In this document: piece after piece, positions 24,680 through 35,029 of the stretch
Layout: each line of letters starts with the position of its first letter
How positions within the stretch are numbered: position 1 is the first letter of the stretch
Assembly: GCF_028554725.1 (NCBI RefSeq)
Contig: NC_071668.1
Span: 29,862,501-29,926,500, forward strand
Direction: 5' to 3'
Length of the DNA: 64,000 bases
From: Zeugodacus cucurbitae
Taxonomy: Eukaryota > Arthropoda > Insecta > Diptera > Tephritidae
Notes under the pieces: generated by a model
What the model was told of the DNA's origin: nothing
Seen by the model: only the letters and a program-made list of their open reading frames with translations
Databases searched by the model: none
Program-made: the position numbers and the translations under genes

Positions 24680-25649
24680 GTGAGAATACAATTTTTTGCT
24701 TGATATTTCATTTATCGTCGTCGTTCGTCGAAATTTGACCGAAACAGTTTTAAAAGATTACTTTAGTAAAAAACACATAATAATTGACATTTTTCATATG
24801 AAGTATATATGAAGAACCAAAAGTGCTGATTTCCAAGACACACTTTATCTTATCTTATAAATACATATGTGTTGTTAAAAACTGTCATCCAGATTTGGTT
24901 TTTCGAATTTGTAGAGTTTTACTGAAATGTTAAATATTTTCATGAAATCCATCAGCTTGAAAGACACATCGTTCATCGGGAAACATATAGAAGAAGAATG
25001 CTAATGCTAGCACACCAATCGTTGGACACCATAACAATACCAAATTAGATGAAAAAACTGAAAGCTCCTCTTACACTCATCTTAATCAAGATGTCTAATA
25101 AGAGAAATCAGTATGTATATGAGTAGTCTGTATAGAGATCTCACTCTTCTTACTCACATCTGAGACATAATTTCAACTTCCAACGAAATATTGTTGAGCT
25201 GCACAAATTATAGTTATTTTTTGAACGAAAACTATACATTTTTAGATCAATTTCTAACTTTAAAATTATTTCACATCAAATTCAAAACACCTTTAATAAT
25301 GTGGCATGTTAAAGCAGAGTCATATTAATAGAAATACTATCAGAAACTTATCTAAAATTTATTTTGGGCACTCAAATACATACAAAATTAACTGTAAATA
25401 TACTCGTGAATATTCCATGCGCTAAATGCGGGATTAATTTTTATTGACAGTCTATAAAATCATTTCTGACACATTATGATATAGTACAGTCATATCAGAA
25501 AGCCACCAAAAACACACCTTACAGTGGGCTAAAGATAAAGAAGGAGTGGTAAAACGGACAAGTTATGTCTAGAGGATAGTTTCAACAAAAGTTATTTTTT
25601 TTATTTTTATCAAGTCGTAAAAAGAGTTGGATGTTTGTTGAAATTTCTT

Positions 25650-28175
25650 AGAACTTTTCTTAGTTTAGCGAGTGTTATTTCGGCGCTCGCTTATAAGACA
25701 AGGTGGCATTTTTTATATTACACCGTAAATCGATGTCAACAGTTCTATGTGTTCCCTATAAGAAACTGAGCTCAATAAAAAAGTACTAAGACACCTTGCA
25801 TATCTCACCAAAAGTTTAGCTACTGCACCCAAATTTGTCGATTCACTGGAAAGAAGGCGATCCTTCATTGAAATATTTTATGATTATCAATTGAGTCGTA
25901 AAAATTTGTCAAATTCAAGATTCGTGTAATAATAAAATTATGAAAATGCCAATTCAGAAAGATGTCAGTCTGTTGTATAATCAATAAACACGATCATAAA
26001 GTATGTGAGCTAATAAATCTAAAACCGAAGAGAATTGCAATAAAATGCCAAATGGAATAAAATGCTAAATTTAATTATCGAATTGACGTCGAAAATCAAG
26101 TTGAGCAATTGTATTTTATGATGATTTATGGCGCAACTCGCGCCCATGTAAACGACGCCCGGTTACCACAAGCTACCGCAGAATCAAGTAGGATGCTCAG
26201 TGGGCACCACAGTGGATGGGAGCGCATGTAAACACATTTAAAAATAATAAAGTGTTGTATGAAACAAGACTGTCTGTATACCAGTAGCAGAATTTGATTA
26301 TTGCCCTGCCCACTAGCTATCAGGTGGCAACGCTCAGTGCGTACCTAATCATTAAGTGTCAACTCGAAATATTTAGTCAAGTTAAGCGCATATCAGCGCA
26401 TCATATGACCGAAATGTGTATGCAAAATGAACATAACAAACAGTAACGCTAATCAGTTTGGCAACTTTTTGTTTTATCGCAAAGCTTCAACAACATTCAC
26501 TTGTATATATTTATGATTTCGAAATGCCAAGCACAACAAGTGTTCGAGGAAATTTCAGATTAAACATGTCAGTAAACATGTGGTGCAAAATACATTAACT
26601 TGAATGTCCGCATACACCCGAATTATATAATTAACACGCACGAATTTGACTTTCAACGGGCTTTAATGCACATAAACATATATACATATGAGCTTTCCCC
26701 ATTAGGATTGTCATCCTATAATATCACCTATGTATATCAAAAAGATTCGCACACCCGTAAAGATTGACAAACATTTGAAAAGAAACAAGGAATATGAATA
26801 ACCACCCGTTGAGTTCCTTCAATAGTTTCCAATAAAAACACACTGCCTCGGCATGATAGTTTTAGTGGATGTCCAACTAATGTAAACAAATAACAACGAA
26901 ACTTGGAGGCAGGCCAATTTCAATTTTAAAATGTAAATAAATGCCATTTTTAGTTTCAAAAAATTTAAAGAAAGGAAAAAATTTCAAATTTTTTTCCATA
27001 AAATTTCCAAAACAAGCAAACCATGTGTGAATATGTTCTAATACATTATGGATTGAAAACTACACGCTTGATCATGTGATATCAATGAATTGAGGAAAAT
27101 ATTAGGCACAAAACTGGAAAACGAACGAGACCTTCACAGTTACATATTTGCATAATTGTCGGGTGTGTGTGCCTTACAGTGAAACAGCAAGCCAGTCCGA
27201 GTAAAGAATAGTTTACAACAACAAAATCATAGAAATGAAACTGGTCCAAAACAAACCCCAACTGTACCAGATAGTTTTTTATTTTTTTATTTTATTTTAA
27301 GAGAGCTCTAAACCCAAAACTATAGATTTAAAATATTTAGGACCGTTAAAATGATATTGGTCCTCAATTAAATTGGATACGAACACAAAATTGTTTGGCG
27401 TGAAAAAAATATCTGTAACCACTTCTATTAGTTTTGCGTGTACATTGTTGTTATATGATACTTTTATATCTATAGTTGTTTAAATCCTAGGTATACATAC
27501 ATATGTACATAATTCCAGATGAACAAATATTTCAGTCAAAACCTTGATTCTTCTCACTTTGAGCAGCTGTTTCCACCGACGCCAACCTTGTCTTTTCTTG
27601 TTCTAATTTCAATTTTATCTCATCGAAGCCGGCAAACGTTTACGTAGAAATCGTTAATGCTTATGTTGTACATAGCACATTAGGCACAAGGTGAGCCGAT
27701 ATTGTGATATGTAAGCAGTATGTAAAAGTTGTATACATACTCTATCGATTATCGATTCCATTGGATGCCTTCTATTACAAATTTATTAAACAGAAAGCTA
27801 AAAACAAATATTTTTTGAGTAAATTCGGCACTATGAAAATTTTCAATGCTTTCACAGCATCAGCACAACAATTTAGAACACTGCATGCCACCGCAACCTC
27901 TTCGCCAACTTTTTTACTGTTTCAAACCATAAAAGCTGTTGTTTACAGCAAAGATCTCGCGATAATGCCAGTCATCATAGGCAGAAATCTGAAGTGGACA
28001 CACACACACATATTTTTATTCGATTTAATGTTTATATACAAGGCTTTCCCATATAACCTTCCATAAAAATTTTAATATTCAGCACGACCTTCCCATCACG
28101 TGGACCACAGCCGGAGTGTTCTACATTTCCATTTGACTTGTTGTATTTTTTCTATTATTTTCCTTATTGTATACA
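25650..28175. other. Non-coding stretch
   Basis: Single-copy AT-rich sequence after the duplication. The 120-codon frame at 27704-28066 has no recognisable domain. A donor-like CACAAG|GTGAGC at about 27690 has no convincing upstream exon. A possible minus-strand coding patch at 27540-27620 is listed separately. Confidence 0.4.
27540..27620 (-). CDS. Possible minus-strand coding patch, coiled-coil-like
   Basis: Read on the minus strand, about 30 codons have a coding-like make-up rich in K, E, Q and A (for example LKLEQEKTRLAS followed by VETAAQSEKNQG), suggestive of a short coiled coil. Possible acceptors upstream (GATGAG or AAATTAG) have poor pyrimidine tracts, and the possible donor AATCAAG|GTTTTG is weak. 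It lies downstream, in transcription direction, of the minus-strand exon at 32957-33104 and could belong to the same gene, but no join is demonstrated. Confidence 0.15.
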
Positions 28176-28253
28176 TACAGTTGTGTTCATGAAAATAGCA
28201 CTGCTCACATGAGAACGACATAAAAACAATAGTTTTTCATAAAACTATATTCA

Positions 28254-31200
28254 TATTGGAGGATGGGATCATGTGTAGAAGTTCACGCAAGTGAGGAAAG
28301 TTTTTGATTGTCATTCACTTGGGAGTGGCCAGAAACGATTCTTCTCCACATGGTTCAAGCAACTCACGACTTCCGGTTTTAGACCAAGTATCCTCTGGGT
28401 AGCCAACAGACATCCGTTTGAAGGCGAGCTAAAGTGAGAAGGCGAAGCCCGCTTATGCGGTTGTGCGTAGGGCTTGGGACCCACCACATAAAAACACCCC
28501 CCAATGAAAAATCTACGAAAGCCTCGGATGAGACACCCCCCTTTTGATGACGACCCCTGCAAACGTTTTAAGGACAATGATATAAGGGCATGCACCTGGA
28601 ATGTCCGGACCCTTAATTGGGAAGGTGCCTCTGCCCAGCTGGTTGATGTCCTCATACGACTCAAGGCTGACATCACCGCCATCCAAGAGGTGCGATGGAC
28701 GGGACAAGGACGGAAGAAGGTGGGTCCTTGTGACATCTACTACAGCGGCCATATAAAGGAGCGCAAATTTGGTGTTGGATTTGTGGTGGGAGAGAGACTC
28801 CGTCGCAGAGTCCTGGCATTCACCCCGGTGGATGAACGTCTAGCCACAATCCGCATCAAAGCGAGGTTCTTCAACATATCGCTGATTTGCGCCCACGCCC
28901 CAACGGAAGAGAAGGACGATGTGACCGCCACGATGTAAAAGTCGTGCTTGGCCAAACGCCAGGTGGGGTAAAGAAGGTGTCTTTGGCACAACAGTCGGAA
29001 AATTCAGCCTCCATGACGAAACATCGCCAAACGGCCTGAGGCTGATCGACTTCGCTGGGGCCCGAAATATGGTCGTCTGTAGTACCAGATTCCAGCATAA
29101 GAAAATACATCAAGCTACTTGGCTGTCTCCTGATCGAAACACGCGGAACCAAATCGATCACGTTGTGATAGACGGAAGACATGTCTCCTGTGTTTTAGAC
29201 GTGCGTACGCTCCGAGGACCAAATATTGACTCGGACCATTATCTGGTCGCAGCGAAGATACGCACCCGCCTCTGTGCAGCAAAGAATGCCCGTCAACAAA
29301 CACAAGGAAGGTTCGACGTCGAAAAGCTGCAATCGCAACAGACAGCCACGAAATACTCTACTCGACTTGCACTCCTGCTCTCTGAGAGCACTCATCAGCA
29401 TCTCGGTATAAGGCAACTGTGGAACGGCACCTCAAACTCACTGCGTACCGCTGCAGCCGAAACAATTGGTTTTTGGCAACGACAAAAAACAAGCTGGTAC
29501 GATGAGGAGTGCCGTCTCGCAGCGGAGAGAAAACAGACTGCCTACCTCGCAACGTTGCAAACGACCACAACACGTGCGGGATGGGATAGATACCGAGAGC
29601 TGAAGAGGGAAGCGAGACGCATCTGCAGACAAAAAAAGAAAGAGGCCGAAATGCGTGAGTACGAAGAGCTTGAGAAGCTGGCAGACAGAGGTAATGCTCG
29701 AAAATTTTATGAAAAAATGAAGCGACTTAACGAAGGTTTCAAGACCGCAGCATCCTCATGTAGAGACCAAGGTGGTAATCTGGTAACCGATGTCCAGGGC
29801 ATACTGGGATTATGGAGGGAGCACTTCTCCGACCTGCTGAATGGCAGTGAGAGTACAACACCAGGAGATGGCGAACCCGATCCCCCAATCGATGACGATG
29901 GAACAGTTGTTCCATTACCCGACCATGAAGAAATTCGAATAGCAATTACCCGCTTGAAGAACAACAAAGCAGCGGGGGCCGATAGATTACCGGCAGAACT
30001 ATTCAAATACGGCGGCGAAGAACTGATAAGGTGCATGCATCAGCTTCTTTGCAGAATATGGTCGGAAGAAAGCATGCCTGACGATTGGAATCTCAGTGTG
30101 CTCTGCCCAATCCATAAAAAGGGAGATCCCACAATCTGCGCCAATTACCGTGGGATCAGCCTCCTAAATATCGCATACAAGGTTCTATCGAGCGTACTGT
30201 GTGAAAGACTAAAGCCCACCGTCAACAAACTGATTGGACCTTATCAGTGTGGCTTTAGACCTGGAAAATCGACAACTGACCAGATATTCACCATGCGCCA
30301 AATTTTGGAGAAGACCCGTGAAAAGAGGATCGACACACACCACCTTTTTGTCGATTTTAAAGCTGCTTTCGACAGCACGAAAAGGAGCTGCCTTTACGCC
30401 GCGATGTCTGAATTTGGTATCCCCACAAAACTAATACGGCTGTGTAAATTGACGCTGAGCAACCCCAAAAGCTCCGTCATGATTGGGAAGGACCTCTCCG
30501 AGCCGTTCGATACCAAACGAGGTTTCAGACAAGGTGACTCACTATCGTGCGACTTCTTTAACCTGATGCTGGAAAAAATTATAAGAGCTGCAGAGCTAAA
30601 CCAAGAAGGTACAATCTTCTACAAGAGTGTACAGCTCCTGGCGTACGCCGATGATATTGATATCATCGGAAGCAACAACCGCGCCGTTTGTTCTGCTTTT
30701 TCCCGCATGGATAAGGAGGCGAAGCGAATGGGTCTGGAGGTGAATGAGGACAAGACGAAATATCTCCTGTCATCAAGCAAACAGTCGGCGCATTCGCGTC
30801 TTGGCTCCCACGTCACTGTTGACAGTCATAACTTCGAGGTCGTAGATAATTTCGTATACCTGGGAACCAGCATCAACAACACGAACAATGTCAGCCTCGA
30901 AATCCAGCGCAGAATAACTCTTGCCAACAGGTGCTACTTTGGACTGAGTAGGCAATTGAACAGTAAAGTCCTCTCTCGACGAACCAAAATCAAGCTCTAC
31001 AAGTCGCTTATCATTCCCGTCCTGCTCTACGGCGCAGAAGCTTGGACGATGTCAACATCAGATGTGACGACACTAGGAGTTTTCGAGAGGAAAATTTTGC
31101 GCAAGATTTATGGTCCTCAGAACATTGGCAACGGCGAATACCGCAGACGATGGAACGATGAGCTGTACGAGTTATACGACGACATTGACATAGTTCAGCG

Positions 31201-31437
31201 AATAAAAAGACAGCGGCTACGCTGGCTAGGTCATGTTGTCCGAATGGACGAAAACACTCCAGCACTGAAAGTGTTCGATGCAGTACCCGCCGGAGGAAGC
31301 CGAGGAAGGGGAAGACCTGGTTTAACTTGGGATCTCCTACTGGCGCCGAACTGCGAAGGAGAGAGAGAGGTGGCGCACTATCGTCGATTCGGCTATAACC
31401 GGCTAAACGGTTGCAACGCCAATCACATACACATCAC
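28254..31437 (+). mobile_element. RTE-type non-LTR retrotransposon, near full length
   Basis: It carries an apurinic-like endonuclease followed by a reverse transcriptase and the RTE-type C-terminal region, inserted in a Tc1-type element. A 7-bp repeat ATATTCA flanks the proposed ends (28247-28253 and 31438-31444), so the exact borders are tentative. The 3' end reads AATCACATACACATCAC, unlike the (AAG)n tail of the copy at 15881. Unlike LTR elements it has no terminal repeats. Confidence 0.8.
28504..31410 (+). pseudogene. RTE endonuclease-reverse transcriptase ORF, broken
   Basis: The original single ORF would nick target DNA (endonuclease) and copy its RNA there (reverse transcriptase). 28504-28938 keeps the N-terminal endonuclease motifs WNVRTL and IQEVRW but runs into a stop after APTEEKDD. 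A deletion there, with small indels before 29069, removes the segment that normally holds the GDFN motif. 29069 onwards is open and keeps the endonuclease end (IDSDHYLVAAK). It then keeps all reverse transcriptase blocks: NYRGISLLN, GFRPGKSTTDQIF, FVDFKAAFDS, RGFRQGDSLS and the catalytic YADD (30644-30655). A second frameshift after GRGRPGLTWD near 31330 scrambles the C-terminus up to 31498. The reverse transcriptase itself looks intact, but the element could not encode a working endonuclease. Confidence 0.85.
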
Positions 31438-31442
31438 ATATT

Positions 31443-31508
31443 CACTAATTAACACAATGGTTAGGTTAGGTTGGTCTGGTAGGCCTGCAGGCCACTAATT
31501 AACACAAT
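31443..31508 (-). mobile_element. 34-bp insertion with 16-bp target duplication (ultra-truncated retroelement)
   Basis: The 16-bp direct repeats CACTAATTAACACAAT (31443-31458 and 31493-31508) flank a 34-bp insert that, on the minus strand, ends in ACCTAACCTAACC. A CCTAA-type tail also ends the LINE relic at 42700-43255. This fits a copy truncated to its last 34 bases, inserted on the minus strand. Confidence 0.6.
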
Positions 31509-32073
31509 TGGGTTAAAATATTTATTCTCTAAAAACCATAAATATGAAGCGTTAACTTAACTGGAGCAATAATTCAACTAATATTTGGTTTGATAGATCG
31601 CGTCTACACAGCATAGAGTCAATGCATGTATTGATAGTAATGATTTCGCATCCTGAACGTCCTGCATTTCATAAGGCATTTGAATGAATCCGTAGAATCA
31701 ATGCGGTAGAAATCGAGATATTGAGCAGATAAAATCTCTCAATACTCTTGTCTCTAAAGAAACTTTTTATACACCTAATGATATTATTTAACAGTCAATT
31801 TATTCGAGATTTCTCTATCTTTCTATCGATTCTATAACCTATTTTATTATTTCAATAATATTTCGATCATATGCAATCTTCTTCACGGTGATAGCAGTAG
31901 TATAATGAGGCATATTAGAGCAATTTCGTCAAATATTTGTCCACTTGTAGACTTTCTTTTTTAACATTTGTATTTTATATCGCCCTTTGGCTAAAATCGC
32001 TCTTACCTGTCTAGCTTGGTTAGCACTAAAATATATCCCAACTCACACTGCTATTTTTATGAACACAACTGTA

Positions 32074-32950
32074 CAAACGCAAATAATTGCTCAAGTAGCC
32101 ATTCAAAATAAAATTCGAATCGAATCGGCAAATCAATGTTTATTTCGTTTGCTCGATTGCATGTAGTGTTGGAAAGTGTTTCGAAATAGAAGCAATTCTT
32201 TAAAAACAAGCGGTAAATCGAAAGTTTTATTGAAGAAGGTCTTCGTTCAATTACAACATGTACAATACTATTCGACAAATTTTATGTCTAACCGCAAAAT
32301 TAATGTAAATATTGACAAATGTTGAACATATGTATATTTAAAAGCTAAATCATTGGTTTTATTTTGAGTTATAAAATAAAATTTATTAAATGTGTGTGGC
32401 GGCAGAAACGATCTGGGCCACACACAAGTGCACAGCATTTTAATGAACTGTGGCATGTGTGGATTTTATTTACATTTTTCATGGTTTATCAAAATGAAAA
32501 ATCTGAAAATGCTATAAAATTTCACAATTTTAAATATGGATTTATTATTTTATTACGAATATAGAATGTGGCAAATACCGAAGACAGAATTTTCTATTTT
32601 AAATTCAACTGTAATTGTTGTTGTAGTCAGCATTCAATCAATTTACTACATTCCAATATATACAAACAAATCAAAAATAATCAAAATTAGAATATTCACA
32701 AGTCACTAGAAATTAATTACTACCTACAAAGAAAAACACAAAAACATAATTTCTATTTCAAATATTTTTGGCAATATTTATTTAAATTAAAAATATTTGC
32801 ATTCATTAGCATGTTTACCGGTTGAAGTTGTCCTCAGCAGTTTTGCTAATTACTAATGCTGCAGTTCTGCAAATCACGACCACTCAAAGACACGCATTCA
32901 ATTAATGAATATTCGCGGTTTTAATTAAGAAATGCAAAAAAGTTCAAAAC
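32074..32950. other. Non-coding stretch, probable intron
   Basis: AT-rich with no coding signal. If the exon at 32957-33104 is real, this is the beginning of its downstream intron (minus strand). Confidence 0.45.
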
Positions 32951-32956
32951 ACTTAC

Positions 32957-33104
32957 CTGTCGAGGGCTTTTGATTGTAGAAATCTAAGCTTTTTATCTCG
33001 GCAGTGTCGACGTGTGGTGAAAATCCCTCGTACAAGTCGCTCTCCTCCTCAATGCCGCTCAATTTATCAGCCTGAGCTGAAGACGCGTCACGATTGTAAG
33101 GCAT
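32957..33104 (-). CDS. First coding exon of an unidentified host gene
   Basis: On the minus strand an ATG at 33104-33102 opens 49 codons plus one base, ending at a consensus donor ACAG|GTAAGT (intron starts at 32956). The peptide is acidic and soluble (GIEEESDLYEGF, then DTAEIKSLDFYNQ), with balanced codon use unlike the surrounding AT-rich DNA. The exon ends in phase 1, so the gene continues to the left. The segment SDLYEGF...DT.EI faintly recalls the N-terminus of IFT88-type intraflagellar transport proteins; this is a weak impression, not an assignment. Just upstream, ATTATTTAG at 33110-33118 could be an acceptor. If so, the frame can be entered from the candidate 5' exon at 36447-36471, which would put the start codon there. 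Confidence 0.55.
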
Positions 33105-33300
33105 TTTTTCTAAATAATCGTTTAGAAAGCTTGCCCAAGTAGATATTTATATTTTTATTTTTACAAATAAACTATATTATTAATATAGTGTGCACTTTTT
33201 ACTCTGCGCAGAATCTCACAGTTCCTCGCTATCTCTCGCAGCACACCCCTTTCTCTTTGGTACGCTCTCTCTTTTCGGAGTTATATTACTGGCCTTTGCT
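33105..33300 (-). promoter_or_regulatory. 5' flank of the minus-strand exon, GAGA/CT-rich
   Basis: On the minus strand this contains GAGAGAGAGCG and GCGAGAGATAGCGAGG motifs (about 33225-33275) upstream of the first coding exon, followed by an AT-rich leader. It is consistent with a fly core promoter or 5' UTR. No TATA box or initiator is certain. The plus-strand 112-codon frame across it (33190-33528) is a low-complexity shadow. Confidence 0.3.
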
Positions 33301-33699
33301 TTATTTAATTTAATTTTAGTTATTTTCAATTTGACTAGAAGTGTTTGCGAACTTTGTTACTTTAAATTTAGTTTACGTTTACTTAATCTTTTTCTTTTCC
33401 TTTTACGTTCAATTCAATTTCAAATTGTTTTTGTAAATATTTTTACATTAAATGTTTATGGAGATAGAAATACTCCACGGCGACGAGTTGAGAAATGCAA
33501 CATTATGATATCTTCAAATTTATGTTAAATCCTCAAAAAGCATAATCCAATCAAATTACAGGTTAAGTGAATCTGAAAAATAAGAAAAAATATTTATATT
33601 TTATTAAAATTGCACATTTAAATTAGACAAAATAGATAGGTTACTTAAGCTATGCATTATGTTTTAAGGTATACTTGAAGCAGAATAAATTTTAGCTAA

Positions 33700-34775
33700 G
33701 AAAAAGAAGTGAAAGAGGTTGATCTTGTGGTGAACGAGGGCAAGACAAAGTACCTGGAGGCCACACACAAAATTCCTCATGTCTTATACCGAAGACACAC
33801 ATGTGGTAAAAATACCAGGACAAAAGTGTTATGTATTTTCTCCACAAAACACAGAAGTCGTTAAATTATATCTCCGAATCGTGTAACAAACCAAAGCGGT
33901 ACATGGCCTTGGAGTTTTTGAAAAAAAAATCTGAAAAATCTGAAAAATTTCTTATTTTCTTTTTAATTTATTTATTTTCAAAAAATAATTGTCATTTTGA
34001 CAAAATATTTTGAAAACCTTTTGTATATGAGCTCTGTCTAGGTTCTAGATTTCAAACCTATTTTCAGCTGTGTTTACTAAAATACCACAAAAAAATGCTG
34101 ATATTGTTACCAGCAAAATACTACATTGCTCTGGTGGCACACGTCTGGTATAGTGTTTTTAACACATGTGTGTCTCGGGTATTAGGAACTACGTCACTTA
34201 TCACTCATTTGACATAGTTAAGAACTTTGTTTATCTCGGAACCAGCATAAATCCCACTAACAATCTAAGGTGCTACTTTGGGATCGTTAGGCAATTGAGA
34301 AGCAGATCCATCTCCCGACGAACACAAACTACGCTCTATTAGTCTCTCATCATTCCCATACGGCGCTGAAACATGGACGATGACAACCCGAGATGAAAAG
34401 GTACTTGAAGCATTCGAGAGATCTGTTCCCCGCAAGATCTTTTGAGCCGTCCGTCAGTGAGCGAAGAGTACCGAAGAAGATGGAACCATGAGCTGTATGA
34501 GACCTACGACGACATTGATATAGTTAAGCGCTGGTTAGGCCGTACGTATGATAGACAGTGCTTCAGTGAAAGGATCCACCGACAACGGAAGCAAGGGCGC
34601 CCACGCATCTAATGGAAAGACCAACTGCATCCTGCACCTATCTACACTTCGGATGTACAACTGGCGTGACTTCGCAAAGGCTAGAGTTCAATGGCGATGT
34701 TTTGTGTTCCTAGCCCAGACCGACCCACGGTTGAAGTGCCAAAGAAAAAGAAGCAGAAGATCTCTACGGAAAACC
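33700..34775 (+). pseudogene. Old RTE-type retrotransposon relic
   Basis: Scattered in-frame matches to the RTE reading frame: VNEGKTKYL (about 33737), then after an inserted element NFVYLGTSIN (about 34225), RCYFG.VRQLRS, RRTQTTLY, and EEYRRRW.HELYE.YDDIDIV (about 34457-34527). There are stops, frameshifts and deletions throughout. It is clearly older than the copies at 15881 and 28254. No function remains. It is interrupted by a TIR element at 33789-34179. Confidence 0.75.
33789..34179. mobile_element. 391-bp TIR element nested in the RTE relic
   Basis: The left end CCGAAGACACACATGTGG and the complement of the right end, CCCGAGACACACATGTGT, match over about 24 bp with few differences. TA flanks both sides (33787-33788 and 34180-34181). 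There is no ORF. The TA target suggests the Tc1/mariner superfamily. Confidence 0.65.
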
Positions 34776-34986
34776 TAACCCGACCTTACCGATTTATATA
34801 AGGAACTCTAAGTTATTTGTCAGGTAACATTTAAATGAAAAAGAAATATTGAAATATAAAGCGCATCAATAGCCAGAGTAAGCAATAGACATGTTTGGGA
34901 TCCATTGGGATGACAATATTGATGTAAAATGTATAACTACTCTAGGGAATTGAATATTAATATTTGGTTGATTCAATTGAATAATT

Positions 34987-35027
34987 CTTATTCTATCCTA
35001 TTCTATTCTATTCTATTCTATTCTATT
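34987..35027. repeat. (TTCTA)n microsatellite
   Basis: About eight pentamer units, the first imperfect. Confidence 0.9.
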
Positions 35028-35029
35028 GT

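Larger units (their letters stand above)
16972..25649 (+). repeat. Tandem duplication, 2 x 4339 bp, near-identical
   Basis: Unit 1 is 16972-21310 and unit 2 is 21311-25649. The junction joins AAATTTCTT to ACCGATTTC. The left breakpoint falls inside a family Y element and the right one in unique sequence, with only a shared A as microhomology. I found one mismatch on reading (C at 17490, T at 21829). Each unit carries a partial Y element, a family X fragment, a Helitron and a candidate exon. It is either a very recent duplication or an assembly artefact. Confidence 0.95.
28178..32071. mobile_element. Tc1-type TIR element interrupted by an RTE copy
   Basis: The left end CAGTTGTGTTCATGAAAA and the complement of the right end, CAGTTGTGTTCATAAAAA, extend to about 26 bp with two mismatches. 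Both are flanked by TA (28176-28177 and 32072-32073). Minus the RTE insertion it is about 0.7 kb without a transposase frame, so it is a non-autonomous member of the Tc1/mariner superfamily. Orientation unknown. Confidence 0.75.

Noticed and set aside
27704..28066. 120-codon plus-strand frame
   Set aside because: No domain, no splice context, and composition typical of AT-rich non-coding DNA.
28311..31265. Numerous minus-strand frames of 60-141 codons over the RTE element
   Set aside because: Antisense shadows of a GC-richer coding sequence on the plus strand.
31459..31480. TTAGG-like repeat units as telomeric sequence
   Set aside because: Only two to three units inside a short retro-insertion; better explained as the complement of a CCTAA LINE tail.
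33190..33528. 112-codon plus-strand frame with hydrophobic segments
   Set aside because: Low-complexity L/F/S-rich translation of a CT-rich promoter-like region on the strand opposite the 33-kb exon.
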